A DNA stretch of 53,614 nucleotides from Pedobacter zeaxanthinifaciens (GTDB lineage Bacteria > Bacteroidota > Bacteroidia > Sphingobacteriales > Sphingobacteriaceae). The position numbers were made by a program, and so were the translations under genes. The notes under the pieces were generated by a model that saw nothing but the letters and a program-made list of their open reading frames with translations, made no database searches and was not told the origin of the DNA. Positions within the stretch are counted from its first letter, which is position 1. Every line of letters begins with the position of its first letter. The stretch lies in assembly GCF_003313335.1 (NCBI RefSeq), contig NZ_QMHP01000017.1, forward strand, positions 1-53,614, given 5' to 3'. Positions 33,063 to 43,004 of this stretch are shown piece after piece.

Positions 33063-35354
33063 TTAATTGCTAAGTAAATTTGCGCCAATTGTTTTTCCGT
33101 TAGGACTTTTTACCAAAAGCTTTTGGTTTGGCTGTAGTTTAAAAATATTTGGACCTATCAATTTGCCATAAAACGAATCTATTTTACCAGATTGATAAAA
33201 ATTACAATTGTTCACCAGAATATCATCCCAGCGGAACTCCCTAAAATCTAGGGACCTGCCACCTTTTCCGCTATTGACGAAATTAGTATTGATTACCCTT
33301 GCGTATTGTACACCCAAAAGTTTAACCGCAGCGCCTTGTTCCCTATTATCCACTTCGTTAATGGTACAGTTTTCAATGGTTACGAAAGGACCTAAAGTAC
33401 TCTCGTCATTTCCTCCACGATATACATTGATGGCGCTTCCCAAAATTTGCGAGAAAACACAGTTTTTGATGATGGTATATTCTGAACCGTAAATTCCTTT
33501 ATCATCTTTCTCTTCCGCCAAGTTAATACCCGAACCAGAAATATTTCTAAATAAGGAATTGGTGATGACCAAACTATCCGCCAATGTTGATTTACTTCCC
33601 TTAAAGCCAGCGAAGGTACTCTCATTAAAATCGTAAAATTCGCAGCCATCAATAAATGCTTTGTAAGTTTTGTTCATTGGTTTTTCTGTAGAGCGAATGC
33701 CGCAGCGAACATCCCCACTACTACCGAAAGCGCCTTTAAAGGCAATACCTTTAACTTTAACCGATGCTCCATTTTCGATAGTGATAAATGCGGCCAAGGT
33801 TTTAGTGCTACTATTTACCAGCACTGGTTTTGCTGTTAAACCTGCAGCGGCTCTGATAATGATGGATTTATCGACAATGATTTCATCTTCTAGTTCGTAA
33901 AAGCCAGTATCAGTTAGCTCCAACACATCTCCATCTGTTAAAGTTGCTATCATTTGCGGTAGCTTTTTACTTTCTTTAGCAGCAACACGAACCGTTTTCT
34001 GATTGGCGTTGGTAGTTTTTATCTCCTGTTTGTACCATGTTGCACCAACATCATTTTTTTGAACGAAGCCCATTTTTTTAAGCGGCGCACCAAAACCATC
34101 TAAATAAGGAAAAACCATACCATTGATGGTTACCGAACCCGGTTTTTGAAAAGCGAAACCACTTGGAGCATTTCCATTTGACCCTAGTGCATTGCTAGCT
34201 ACAACTACGCCCCTATCGTTATTTTCATCAGCGTAAATTGGAACTGTTGGACTAACAAGCAAGTTCTTTGAAAACAGCACCTTTTGTGGTGACAGCGTAC
34301 GTTCAGCATCTTTACCAGCACCAAACAACAAGGTTTGGCAATTGATAAAGGTGTTGTTGGTGATTTCTACATCTACCACTTGATAATACCTATTGATCAG
34401 CGAATTTGGCACACCGTTCATTAAAGCAAGCGGCGACCTGAACGCAGTACCTTTTAAATCTTTAAATACGTTATCTATCACTTTGTGACCAGGGTTGATT
34501 ACCCTTACGCCGCCAGTAAAAGGTTTGTTATTGCCCAAAAACAAATTACCCTGCACCACATTTTTAGCGCCATGCCTTAATACCAAACTTCCTTCACATT
34601 CAAAAAAAGTATTGAAACTGATGTTATTTTCGCCAGATTTGATGGACACAATTTCAACTTCGCCACTGCATCTTTCAAAATAGTTGTGAACAATTTGAGT
34701 GCGAGATGAGGTTAACGAATACCTAGAAACGCCAATTCGGATAGTTTCGCCACCGTTGGAACCAAAGCGTTGACGACCGTTGAAATAATTGGAATCAATG
34801 CTATGATAGTTTTGCTGGCTTCTTTCATCATTCAATTCGGCAATAATTACAGGCCCAGCATTTAGTTTATTGGTAAATGTGTTGTGATCCACACGATTAT
34901 TTTTACCCCAAAGTGCCACCCATGAATCAGCTGCAAAACGCTCCAGCTGACTGAAATTTTCTACGGCAAACTGCGTGATACGGCAGTGATTAGCCAAATT
35001 GTTGTTATCCACACGGAAAGTGATGAGATGCTCTTTTGGACTGTAGCCATTATTAAAGTGAAATCCTTTAATGTAAATGTATTCGCCACCAATTTTAAGG
35101 TTTGATTTTCCCGTAATTTTTACGCTATTGCCTTTCTCGGGCTTTACCCAAATAGGCTGCGTTTTAGTGCCTTTACCAGAAATTACCAACTGTACGTTGG
35201 CCCAAACCTGATCCTTTAATAAAATCACATCACCTGGTTTAGCTTTAGCGGCGGCTGTTTTTAATTCTGATGATGTACTTACTAAAATTTCTTCGGCATG
35301 AAGGGAAAAAGCGGCAACGAACAGGAAAAAGATTGAGCAAAGAAACTTGGACAT
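33063..35354 (-). CDS. Two-domain PL6 polysaccharide lyase
   Basis: A 763-residue secreted PL6 lyase with signal peptide (cleavage near residue 20, SLHAEE). Residues 21-430 form the catalytic beta-helix with the paired Lys239 (VSIKSG) and Arg260 (LVLRHG), again 21 apart. Residues 440-750 form a second, non-catalytic beta-helix (ATLTDGDVLELTDTGFYELEDEI and later GSGINLAEEKDDKGIYGSEY), the two-domain layout of AlyGC-type PL6 exo-lyases. It is upstream of, and almost overlapping, the lipoprotein PL6 gene. Substrate: alginate or polyG/polyMG blocks, by family inference. Confidence 0.88.
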   Translation of the reverse strand: MSKFLCSIFFLFVAAFSLHAEEILVSTSSELKTAAAKAKPGDVILLKDQVWANVQLVISGKGTKTQPIWVKPEKGNSVKITGKSNLKIGGEYIYIKGFHFNNGYSPKEHLITFRVDNNNLANHCRITQFAVENFSQLERFAADSWVALWGKNNRVDHNTFTNKLNAGPVIIAELNDERSQQNYHSIDSNYFNGRQRFGSNGGETIRIGVSRYSLTSSRTQIVHNYFERCSGEVEIVSIKSGENNISFNTFFECEGSLVLRHGAKNVVQGNLFLGNNKPFTGGVRVINPGHKVIDNVFKDLKGTAFRSPLALMNGVPNSLINRYYQVVDVEITNNTFINCQTLLFGAGKDAERTLSPQKVLFSKNLLVSPTVPIYADENNDRGVVVASNALGSNGNAPSGFAFQKPGSVTINGMVFPYLDGFGAPLKKMGFVQKNDVGATWYKQEIKTTNANQKTVRVAAKESKKLPQMIATLTDGDVLELTDTGFYELEDEIIVDKSIIIRAAAGLTAKPVLVNSSTKTLAAFITIENGASVKVKGIAFKGAFGSSGDVRCGIRSTEKPMNKTYKAFIDGCEFYDFNESTFAGFKGSKSTLADSLVITNSLFRNISGSGINLAEEKDDKGIYGSEYTIIKNCVFSQILGSAINVYRGGNDESTLGPFVTIENCTINEVDNREQGAAVKLLGVQYARVINTNFVNSGKGGRSLDFREFRWDDILVNNCNFYQSGKIDSFYGKLIGPNIFKLQPNQKLLVKSPNGKTIGANLLSN

Positions 35355-35458
35355 TTTTGGTTGGTTGGTTGTTTGGGTATTGGATTTTGGTTATTGATTA
35401 TTGGTCATTGGTTATTGATCATTGGTTATTGATCATTGATTATTGATTATTGGTCATT
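35355..35458. repeat. TTGGTTATTGATTATTGGTCA-type satellite
   Basis: Repeated short units such as TTATTGATCATTGG and TTGGTTGGTTGG fill the spacer upstream of the PL6 pair. Composition matches the satellite at 22570-22799. Confidence 0.75.
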
Positions 35459-35489
35459 TTAAATATTTTGGATATTAACCTGCCGCTAT

Positions 35490-35522
35490 CGATCGGTAGA
35501 AGAACAATCTTCAAGCCGATCG
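35490..35522 (-). other. Double-stem hairpin between SusCD block and PL6 genes
   Basis: CGATCGG (35490-35496) pairs with CCGATCG (35516-35522), and within it GAAGA (35499-35503) pairs with TCTTC (35508-35512). It lies in the 202-base gap between the surface lipoprotein stop and the PL6 start and may protect the upstream mRNA or act as a partial terminator. There is no long T tract. Confidence 0.5.
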
Positions 35523-35556
35523 AAATGCATGCAAGCACATATAAACCAAAAAAATC

Positions 35557-37137
35557 TTATTTCTGTATGTAGATATCGAATTTAATTGTAGAGTTTCCAA
35601 CTGGATTAGCTACTACACACTCCTTCACATGAATTACCGCTAATTTAGAAGAACTCGGATTGCCGATGTCAGGGATTTTCACTGCAATTAAGTTTGCGTT
35701 AGTAGCATTAAAAATTGAACTGCTAGGCGTTGCAGCAGCATCGTATCTAGGTCCGCTACTGCTGATAGACAAAGCTCCAACTCTTGTAGCGAGATCATCC
35801 AACTTACCAGCCGCTAGGTCGTCGTAAACTAGTTTTTCAGCCGTTACAGTTGGCAATAACACCCTAAATCTTGTGGCACGCATATCTGCAGCTGGACGTG
35901 AAAGTACCCACGACACCCCGTTACACCTAAAATTTGATGCTACGTTAGTGGTATTGGTAGGTGCATAAAATGTTGGGCCACTGCTTGTAGCGTAAAACAA
36001 GAATGCCATTGTTAGTTCGCTTGCATTTAATTCACAGTTGCCTTTGGTGCTACCGTCAGTATCGAAGAAAATGGTATTGGTACCAGTAGTTTGAGCATTC
36101 ATGGTTACATCCCTGTACACTTTACTGAAATAAGTAACATTTAGCGGTATAATTAATTCCGATTGTAAATCATCTGTATCTATGGCAATTAATTTGATAT
36201 GCTCTGCTCTCATAGCGTAGTTGTAACTACCACTGTAAGTATACGTTTTCACAGCATTTAAATTACTTGTAGAACCCAACAACTTATAAGTGCCATCCCT
36301 ATCATCATAAATATCTACTCTTTTTAAACCAGTAATTGACGTAATTTGCCCGTTTACCGCCGTAGCACCCGAAGTGTTTGGCGTAATTGAAGCAGAGAAG
36401 TTCAGAAACTTAGGCTTGAAAATAGAAACATCAACAGGCATGTTGACAATGATTTCACTTGTTTGATTGTAAATATCTGTGGCCCTAACCTTAATATGTT
36501 GTGCAGCCTTGCGATAAGTATAAGCGTAGTTTAGCGCATATTGCTTTACATTATTTATACCAGTAATGCTATTAACTAAGACGTACACATTTTCAGTCTG
36601 GAAATCATCTAAGATATCCACCTGTTTTATGCCATAGTCAGAGGTGATATTTCCAGTAATTGATGTAGTGCCTCCGTTTAAATCAGCAGTGAGGCTAGCT
36701 GGAAATGCACTAAACTGAGGTACCGTTGGATCAAAATACTTGATAGTGATAAAACCTTCCAACGAGCTATTGTTACCTTGTTTCACTAAAACCTTTACCC
36801 CTTTAACGGCGCTCATGTTATTCACCGGAAAAGCTGTTAACGGAATGGATAATTGATAAGTTGGCGTAACTGCTCCCTTGTTATCAGTAACGTGAATTAG
36901 CGAATCTGTTTTATTGGTACGTACCAAATAGCAGTAAACAAATTTTACTCCATCTGCTGCCGAGATATCACTTTTCAGCTCGTCACCTAAATCAAATGTT
37001 TTAGTTGCCCGGTTAAACGTGTACTCTTGGGTACTCACAGTTCCATCGCCAACATCAGAAAATTCATTCTTTTTACAACCAATAATTATTGTGATGGCTA
37101 AGCAGCAAAACAATAATATGCTAAGGATTTTTTTCAT
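35557..37137 (-). CDS. Surface lipoprotein, probable glycan-binding protein of the PUL
   Basis: A 526-residue lipoprotein: lipobox IIIGC with Cys21 then KKN. Residues ~125-345 contain two or three copies of a ~100-residue Ig-like unit (PKFLNFSASI ... ITGLKRVDIYDD ... VKTYTYSGSYNYAMRAEHIKLIAIDTDD and PQFSAFPASL ... YGIKQVDILDD ... VKQYALNYAYTYRKAAQHIKVRATDIYN). The last ~180 residues form a separate beta-rich domain. Location just after susD is where SusE/F-type surface glycan-binding proteins lie, and this gives the functional guess. No enzyme motif. Confidence 0.7.
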   Translation of the reverse strand: MKKILSILLFCCLAITIIIGCKKNEFSDVGDGTVSTQEYTFNRATKTFDLGDELKSDISAADGVKFVYCYLVRTNKTDSLIHVTDNKGAVTPTYQLSIPLTAFPVNNMSAVKGVKVLVKQGNNSSLEGFITIKYFDPTVPQFSAFPASLTADLNGGTTSITGNITSDYGIKQVDILDDFQTENVYVLVNSITGINNVKQYALNYAYTYRKAAQHIKVRATDIYNQTSEIIVNMPVDVSIFKPKFLNFSASITPNTSGATAVNGQITSITGLKRVDIYDDRDGTYKLLGSTSNLNAVKTYTYSGSYNYAMRAEHIKLIAIDTDDLQSELIIPLNVTYFSKVYRDVTMNAQTTGTNTIFFDTDGSTKGNCELNASELTMAFLFYATSSGPTFYAPTNTTNVASNFRCNGVSWVLSRPAADMRATRFRVLLPTVTAEKLVYDDLAAGKLDDLATRVGALSISSSGPRYDAAATPSSSIFNATNANLIAVKIPDIGNPSSSKLAVIHVKECVVANPVGNSTIKFDIYIQK

Positions 37138-37148
37138 TGTTTAATTCT

Positions 37149-38759
37149 TTAATATCCTGGGTTTTGTTGAATTTTTATATCCGTATTCGTATCTATTTCG
37201 CGTTGCGGAATAGGTAATAATAACTTTTCATTGGTAACGTTTGCCTGCAAAGTGGCCAAAGGAATAACTGGCGTAAATCTTCTGTAGTACTCCTGATATT
37301 CATTAGCATAATGTGTTTGTATAGTGCTAACCGCCTGACCAAAACGTATCAAATCAAACAAGCGCTGATTTTCAAATGCAAACTCTAAGCGGCGTTCTTT
37401 AAGTAGAGCAGCTAGGAAATCGGTATTGGTTGCAATTGACGGTGCCCCGCTTGCTGGATATTTGTAAAATGCAGAGGTAAATGTGCCTGTGGTGTAATTC
37501 ACCGCTCCTGCCCTTTCACGGATTTGATTGATAATCGCCATAGAAGAACCTGCTGGGCCATCGTAGCCTTGCGCTTCGGCTTTCATTAACAAAATATCTG
37601 CAAACCTCAATACCGTAAAGTCATTTTCACCATCACCAGCCACTACTACTTTTGAAAAAAACTTGTTGACGTAGTAAGGTGTGGTACTGTTAGCATAAAT
37701 AGAGATAGTAGCATCTCTACGGGTATCATTAGCGATAGCTGAACCAGTGGTAAATGCGCCGTAAATACTTGTACTTGGGTAATTAAAACCGCTACCATCT
37801 CCGTTGATAATGGCATCACCACTGCTTGCAGGAGCAAATAAATTTGGCATTGGGTTTCCTAAACCAACCAAGCCCGCTTTGTAACGCACTGCAAACAAAA
37901 TCTCTTTATTCATTTCGTTATTGACAGCGAAAACACGAGGAAAAGTACTTTCTAAACCATAACCGCTGTTGGCAATGATATCGTTTAGTAACGTTAAAGC
38001 ATCAGCATTGCGTGGCACTGGCAAGGTTAAAAACACCTTTGCTAAAAGGCCTTTTGCAGCCCAAGAATTGGCTCTACCCAAATCAGTAGATGGAATTTGG
38101 CCAAATGGCCTAGCGCTAGCTAAGTTAACAGCTGCTTCTAAATCTTTAACAATTAAATTGTAGCACTCATTAACCGAAGAGCGATTAATTTTACGGGCTT
38201 GTGCAGCATCTACAGGTTCGGTTACAATAAAAACGCCACCGTACAAACGCACCAAGTTGAAATAATGATAGGCTCTAATAAACAATGCTTGTCCGGCCAA
38301 TTCATTGCGTTGTGCATCGGTTACATCAGCCGTAGGCTTACCAAATACCAATTGATTGTTTTGATAGCTTACGCCCAAACTACGCAACACATAGTTTACG
38401 TTACGGATATTTTTGTAAACCGCTAACCAGTAGTTGTAAATTTGCTGATGCGATGGACCTGCCGTATACAAATTAAGCACGTTAAGCTCCATGTTAACGT
38501 TAGTGGTACTATTTACTGAACGCTGACGAGCATTATCGGATCTTAGTTCCGTGAATTGCCATTCGGTTAGTAAAGGCTCCTGCATCCCATTGTAACAGCC
38601 ACTTAAGGCAACATTTACTTCTTTATAATTTTTATAGTAGTTGTCAACCACCTCATTAGATATAGGCTCTTGATCTACAAGCTTTTTACAAGAAGTAGAT
38701 GCCAAAGCCAGAGATACCACTATGATGAAGCGAATTGATAGTTTATTGAATTGTTTCAT
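37149..38759 (-). CDS. SusD/RagB-family nutrient-binding lipoprotein
   Basis: A 536-residue SusD-like protein, lipid-anchored at the cell surface, that caps SusC and captures oligosaccharides. Lipobox ASTSC with Cys24, then KKLVDQEPISNEVVDNYYKN, the typical start. TPR-like helices include NELAGQALFIRAYHYFNLVRLYGGVFIV and, near the C-terminus, LLKERRLEFAFENQRLFDLIRFGQA and LLPIPQREIDTN, the hallmark SusD end. It follows susC by 12 bases. Confidence 0.95.
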   Translation of the reverse strand: MKQFNKLSIRFIIVVSLALASTSCKKLVDQEPISNEVVDNYYKNYKEVNVALSGCYNGMQEPLLTEWQFTELRSDNARQRSVNSTTNVNMELNVLNLYTAGPSHQQIYNYWLAVYKNIRNVNYVLRSLGVSYQNNQLVFGKPTADVTDAQRNELAGQALFIRAYHYFNLVRLYGGVFIVTEPVDAAQARKINRSSVNECYNLIVKDLEAAVNLASARPFGQIPSTDLGRANSWAAKGLLAKVFLTLPVPRNADALTLLNDIIANSGYGLESTFPRVFAVNNEMNKEILFAVRYKAGLVGLGNPMPNLFAPASSGDAIINGDGSGFNYPSTSIYGAFTTGSAIANDTRRDATISIYANSTTPYYVNKFFSKVVVAGDGENDFTVLRFADILLMKAEAQGYDGPAGSSMAIINQIRERAGAVNYTTGTFTSAFYKYPASGAPSIATNTDFLAALLKERRLEFAFENQRLFDLIRFGQAVSTIQTHYANEYQEYYRRFTPVIPLATLQANVTNEKLLLPIPQREIDTNTDIKIQQNPGY

Positions 38760-38771
38760 GATAAAATGGCA

Positions 38772-41700
38772 TTAAAAGTTAAAATCAAGACCAAATGTAT
38801 AAGTACGGTTAACTGGGAAACCACCACGTTGGTAGCCAACAATTACCGGCGAAGCATAATCAGCCGTGGTTAGCCTCGACTCCGGATTAATACCCCTGTA
38901 GGAACTTCCCGTTAGGAAAAACAAGTTATCAACCGAAGCATAGAGCCTTAAGCTATTTATCTTCAATTTTTTGGTTGCCTTTGTAGGTAAGGTATAACCA
39001 ACAATTACATTTCTGATGTAGGCATAAGTAGCACTTTCCACCCCGTAATCGGTTAATAGCAAATCTGCAGCGATACCATTGGTTGAGTAAGGCGTTTTTC
39101 CATCACCTGGATTAGCCGGGCTTACCCAACGATTTTTAATGTAGTTTGCATTTTGACGTTTAGATTCGTTGTAGAACAAATCGCCGTTAATTAACTGACC
39201 ACCTTGCGAACCTTGGATCAACACATTTAGATCGAATTTTTTATAGCGGATAGCATTGGTAATGCCCCAAGTAAAATCAGCGAAAGGAGATCCGATAATT
39301 ACCCTATCGTTCACATCAATTTTATTATCTCCGTTGATGTCTTTTAGTTTCACGCCACCTTCTCTGTAGTAGCTTTGCAAAATTGAAGTTTGCCCTGCTG
39401 CCTGTGCTGCGTTGGCCTCATCTTGTGATACCCAAACCCCATCGGTTTTATAACCAAAAAACTGAACGTAAGGCTGGCCCACTATGGAAGCATAAATTTC
39501 GCTACGCTCACCGTAGTTGTATAGATAAGGTTGATCTCCGCCTAAACCTAGCAACTTGTTACGATTAGCAGAAAAGTTGATTGAGCTGGTCCAGTTAAAG
39601 TTTTTGGTACCGATGTTATTTGAAGTAAATTCAATTTCAAAGCCTTGATTTCTGATTTTACCGTTGTTTGTCCAGAAAGCATCAGAACCTGTAATGGCTT
39701 GCTGCGCCTGTTGTAACAATAAGTTGTTGGTAATTGAACGATAGAACTCTAAACTCAACTGTACTTTATTTTTGAACAAGCCCAAGTCTAAACCAATGTT
39801 GGTAGAGTTGGTTGTTTCCCAAGTAATATCCCTTCCGAAAGTTACTACGTTGTTAGGCGACTGGCCTGGACTAACCTGCCCTGTTCCATCTCCAAAAACA
39901 TAATTAGAGCGGAATAATAAATCTAAGTAAGAAAATGGTGTGATTCGGTTGTTACCTGTACCGCCATAACTTGCTCTTAATTTTAAGGTTTCCAGCCACT
40001 TTCTCGAACCTTTCATAAATGGTTCACTTGCGATATTCCAACCAGCAGAAAAAGCAGGGAACCAACCTCTCCTGTTACCTGGTCCAAAAATAGAACTCTC
40101 ATCAGTACGCAAACTTGCGGTAGCAATGTATTTGCCTTTATAATCGTAATTGATACGCCCTAAATAAGAAATCAAGCCTGTTTTTACATTGACAGGTAAT
40201 GCAGGTGCTTGGTCAAAATAAGCTGCCTGATTTAAAGTAGTAAAATCATCTGAAGGGAAGTTATAACCAATTTGCTGCGAACCAGTTACGGAGTTACTTT
40301 GCATGGTAAAACCTAACAAACCCGTAAAATTATGATTGCCAAGTCGTTTGTTGTAGTTCATGGTATTTTCCCATAAAATATCTACAGTAGTTCCGTTCGT
40401 AATTGTGGCTGAATTCACATCACCATCTTTACGTGCTTCACTTCTTATTAAGTTTTTATCCTCTCTTGATAGATAATAAGTACCAACCGATGATTTGAAA
40501 GACAAGTTTTTTGTTGGGCTATAAGTTAAATCGGTTCCAGCCTGAAAACGGTAACTCTCCGAATATCTTTCTTCCCTTTGTGCATGCGACAATGGCGTGT
40601 TGTTGGTAGAAGAAAACGGGGAAACCGCTCCTGTACTTTGCCAAAAAGAGCCATCGGGCATAGTACCTGCGTAGTTTAAGTTGGTGAAGTGACGAGCTTG
40701 TGCCCAATCTCCCGCTCTTAAATTAGCCCATTGCGCATTTTGGTTTACGAAAGCTGAGGTAAATGCCGAGTGGAAAACTGGCAAAAACGAAGGAAAACGA
40801 TAATAATTGGTAAAGTTTTCTGATGGACGTTGAATTTTAGTGTAGGTTGGGTTAATGTTCACATTCAGCATCAATTTAGGCGATAAATTGATATCTAGTT
40901 TGACACGCAAGTTGCCTTTGTTGTTTTCGCTGTACTTCATCACACCCTGATCTTGTTGAAGGTTTCCAGAAACGTAATAACGCATATCTTTTTTACCGCC
41001 AGCAACATTGAGCTGCAGGTTGTAAATACCAGCATTACGTAGCGCTTCCTGTTGCCAATCTGTAGGTGACCCGCTAATTTGATTTTCGATGATGTAAGCA
41101 GCACGCTCATTAGCAGTAATCAAATTTCGTGACGCAACGGGTACACTAGGGTCATTCTCCCTCAATTTAGCTTCCGCAAAAAGTAATTCGGTGTATTCGG
41201 AAGTTGATAAAATTGGATATACTTTATAGGCCTCTTTTAAGCCATAGAATGATTTAACCGTGAACTTAGGCTTATCGGCAACACCCTTTTTGGTGGTTAC
41301 TAAAATAACGCCATTGGCACCTCTAGAGCCGTATATTGCTGACGATGCCGCATCTTTTAGCACCTCAATCGACTCCACATCATAAGGATTGATAAAGGCT
41401 AAACCATCGGCAATCGGATGTCCGTCCACCACTACTAAAGGCTCAGCATTTGCATTAATAGATGCCGCTCCACGAATACGCAGTGTCGGATCAGAGCCTA
41501 CCTCTGAACTGTTATTTTGCACCGTTAAACCTGCAATTTTACCAATCAAAGCGTTATCTAGCCTTGACGTCGGAATTTCATCGAGATTTTTGTTCTCTAA
41601 TTTGCTAACTGCAGAACTTACGGTAGATCTTTTCTGTGTTCCGTAGCCTACCACCAGCACTTCGCTCATGGAATTAACATCTTCCTGCAACGTAACATTA

Positions 41701-41981
41701 ATGGTAGTGCTGTTATTTACCGCTTGAAAAAAACTTTTGTAACCCAATGATTTGAATTCGAGTATTTTGCCCTTCTGAACGGATATTTCGTATTCACCTT
41801 TTTCGTTAGTGGAAACACCTTTGTTGGAATCCTTGATAGTTACAGAAACTCCCGGAATTCCCTGTCCATCTTCAGATTTGACAACGCCCTTGACTTTTAC
41901 CGTTGTTTGTGCCCACACAGAAATAGTCCACACACAAGCCAGTAAAAAAACAACGCTGCTAACGCGATTTTTTAATGTCAT
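38772..41981 (-). CDS. SusC-family TonB-dependent outer-membrane transporter
   Basis: A 1069-residue SusC/RagA-type receptor. Signal peptide ends near residue 24 (ISVWAQ). A CarboxypepD_reg-like domain (about 26-105, VKGVVKSEDGQGIPGVSVTI) is followed by the plug with VLVVGYGTQKR, RIRGAASINANAEPLVVVDGHPI and ESIEVLKDAASSAIYGSRGANGVILVTTKKG, all hallmarks of SusC. The barrel fills the rest and ends RTYTFGLDFNF. There is no N-terminal STN domain, so it is not of the sigma/anti-sigma-signalling kind. It is the first gene of the susC-susD-SGBP-PL6-PL6 unit, under the TTGGTnnACCAA operator. Confidence 0.96.
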   Translation of the reverse strand: MTLKNRVSSVVFLLACVWTISVWAQTTVKVKGVVKSEDGQGIPGVSVTIKDSNKGVSTNEKGEYEISVQKGKILEFKSLGYKSFFQAVNNSTTINVTLQEDVNSMSEVLVVGYGTQKRSTVSSAVSKLENKNLDEIPTSRLDNALIGKIAGLTVQNNSSEVGSDPTLRIRGAASINANAEPLVVVDGHPIADGLAFINPYDVESIEVLKDAASSAIYGSRGANGVILVTTKKGVADKPKFTVKSFYGLKEAYKVYPILSTSEYTELLFAEAKLRENDPSVPVASRNLITANERAAYIIENQISGSPTDWQQEALRNAGIYNLQLNVAGGKKDMRYYVSGNLQQDQGVMKYSENNKGNLRVKLDINLSPKLMLNVNINPTYTKIQRPSENFTNYYRFPSFLPVFHSAFTSAFVNQNAQWANLRAGDWAQARHFTNLNYAGTMPDGSFWQSTGAVSPFSSTNNTPLSHAQREERYSESYRFQAGTDLTYSPTKNLSFKSSVGTYYLSREDKNLIRSEARKDGDVNSATITNGTTVDILWENTMNYNKRLGNHNFTGLLGFTMQSNSVTGSQQIGYNFPSDDFTTLNQAAYFDQAPALPVNVKTGLISYLGRINYDYKGKYIATASLRTDESSIFGPGNRRGWFPAFSAGWNIASEPFMKGSRKWLETLKLRASYGGTGNNRITPFSYLDLLFRSNYVFGDGTGQVSPGQSPNNVVTFGRDITWETTNSTNIGLDLGLFKNKVQLSLEFYRSITNNLLLQQAQQAITGSDAFWTNNGKIRNQGFEIEFTSNNIGTKNFNWTSSINFSANRNKLLGLGGDQPYLYNYGERSEIYASIVGQPYVQFFGYKTDGVWVSQDEANAAQAAGQTSILQSYYREGGVKLKDINGDNKIDVNDRVIIGSPFADFTWGITNAIRYKKFDLNVLIQGSQGGQLINGDLFYNESKRQNANYIKNRWVSPANPGDGKTPYSTNGIAADLLLTDYGVESATYAYIRNVIVGYTLPTKATKKLKINSLRLYASVDNLFFLTGSSYRGINPESRLTTADYASPVIVGYQRGGFPVNRTYTFGLDFNF

Positions 41982-42037
41982 AGTAATCAGTTTTATATTG
42001 GTTAGTGCATTAATATCGAACTAATGCTTGGTTTAAA

Positions 42038-42064
42038 TTGGTAGACCAAAAATTGGTTTACCAA
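42038..42064 (-). promoter_or_regulatory. GntR-type operator in the susC promoter
   Basis: Two 12-mers lie here: TTGGTAGACCAA (42038-42049) and TTGGTTTACCAA (42053-42064), separated by three bases so that centres are 15 bp apart. They are 57 and more bases before susC. The palindrome is the form expected for FadR/UxuR-type GntR regulators. Confidence 0.75.
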
Positions 42065-42180
42065 ATATATCATTATTATTTATATTCCAAAAATATTTGA
42101 TGGTTAAATGGAATATTTTGGTTTGGTTGCTTTAAAAGAGAGCACTTTTAAATGATGGAGGGGAAATTATGAGTGTATTA

Positions 42181-42215
42181 AACTGTTGCTAACCAATTGA
42201 TGATCAGCAACAGTT
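42181..42215 (-). terminator. Terminator after the SDR gene
   Basis: AACTGTTGCT (42181-42190) pairs exactly with AGCAACAGTT (42206-42215). Read on the minus strand it follows the SDR stop by 14 bases and is followed by TTTAA. It would end the gntR-to-SDR transcript before the susC promoter. Confidence 0.7.
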
Positions 42216-42229
42216 GAGGCGTAGCAGCA

Positions 42230-42982
42230 TTATGAAAATGCCAAACCGCCATTAATATCGATGTTATTACCTGTAAGGAAACTTGATTCATCTGAAGCTA
42301 GGTAAGCTACTAAGTCAGCTACTTCCTTAGCATCGCCTTCTCTTTTTAAAGCAGTAGCGTTGGCTACATTTGTTCTAACTTCGCTTTTAGTGAAAGTATC
42401 GTGGAAAGTAGTGGCAATCATTCCCGGAGCTAAAGCATTTACTCGAATCCCTTTGGGGCCAAACTCCTTTGCCAAAGCCCTGGTGTAAGTCATTACTGCA
42501 CCTTTTGAAGTAGCATAGGCACTCGCTCCCGGGCCTCCGCCATCTCTGGCAGCTAATGAAGAGAAGTTAACGATAGAAGAACCTGAAGGCATATAAGGTG
42601 AAGCGGCCTTAACCGCTAAAAACACCGACTTCAAATTAACGTTCATCACGAAATCCCAGAAATCTTCATCCATTTCAGCAGTTGTTTTACGAGCCACTAA
42701 GCCACCTACAACATTTACCAAAACGTTAATTTCGTTACCAAACGCAGTTTTAGCTTGCTCTACTAAAGCTTCTACATCGGCCGCTTTGGTCATATCTGCT
42801 TTTACTATAATCGCTTCGCCTCCTAAATCCTTAATCATTTGCAAGGTTTCTTGGGCTAATTGCTCATTATCAAAGTAATTAACTACCACTTTTGCACCTT
42901 CCTTTGCCAATTGCAAAGAAACTGCTCTTCCTATGTCTCTAGAACCACCAGAAACTATTGCAACTTTGTTTTTTAAACGCAT
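42230..42982 (-). CDS. SDR oxidoreductase, probable DEH reductase
   Basis: A 250-residue classical short-chain dehydrogenase. The Ser-Tyr-Lys triad is visible as NFSSLAARDGGGPGASAYATSKG, with YATSK, and NVNLKS near residue 115. The cofactor-binding TGxxxGxG loop reads SGGSRDIG, with Asp in place of the middle Gly, a substitution also seen in related alginate-locus SDRs. In alginate PULs this position is usually the reductase that turns 4-deoxy-L-erythro-5-hexoseulose uronate (DEH) into 2-keto-3-deoxygluconate (KDG), and that is inferred here. It is the last gene of the operon led by gntR, 22 bases after the MFS gene. Confidence 0.85.
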   Translation of the reverse strand: MRLKNKVAIVSGGSRDIGRAVSLQLAKEGAKVVVNYFDNEQLAQETLQMIKDLGGEAIIVKADMTKAADVEALVEQAKTAFGNEINVLVNVVGGLVARKTTAEMDEDFWDFVMNVNLKSVFLAVKAASPYMPSGSSIVNFSSLAARDGGGPGASAYATSKGAVMTYTRALAKEFGPKGIRVNALAPGMIATTFHDTFTKSEVRTNVANATALKREGDAKEVADLVAYLASDESSFLTGNNIDINGGLAFS

Positions 42983-43004
42983 ATTGTTATTATTTAATTC
43001 TTTA

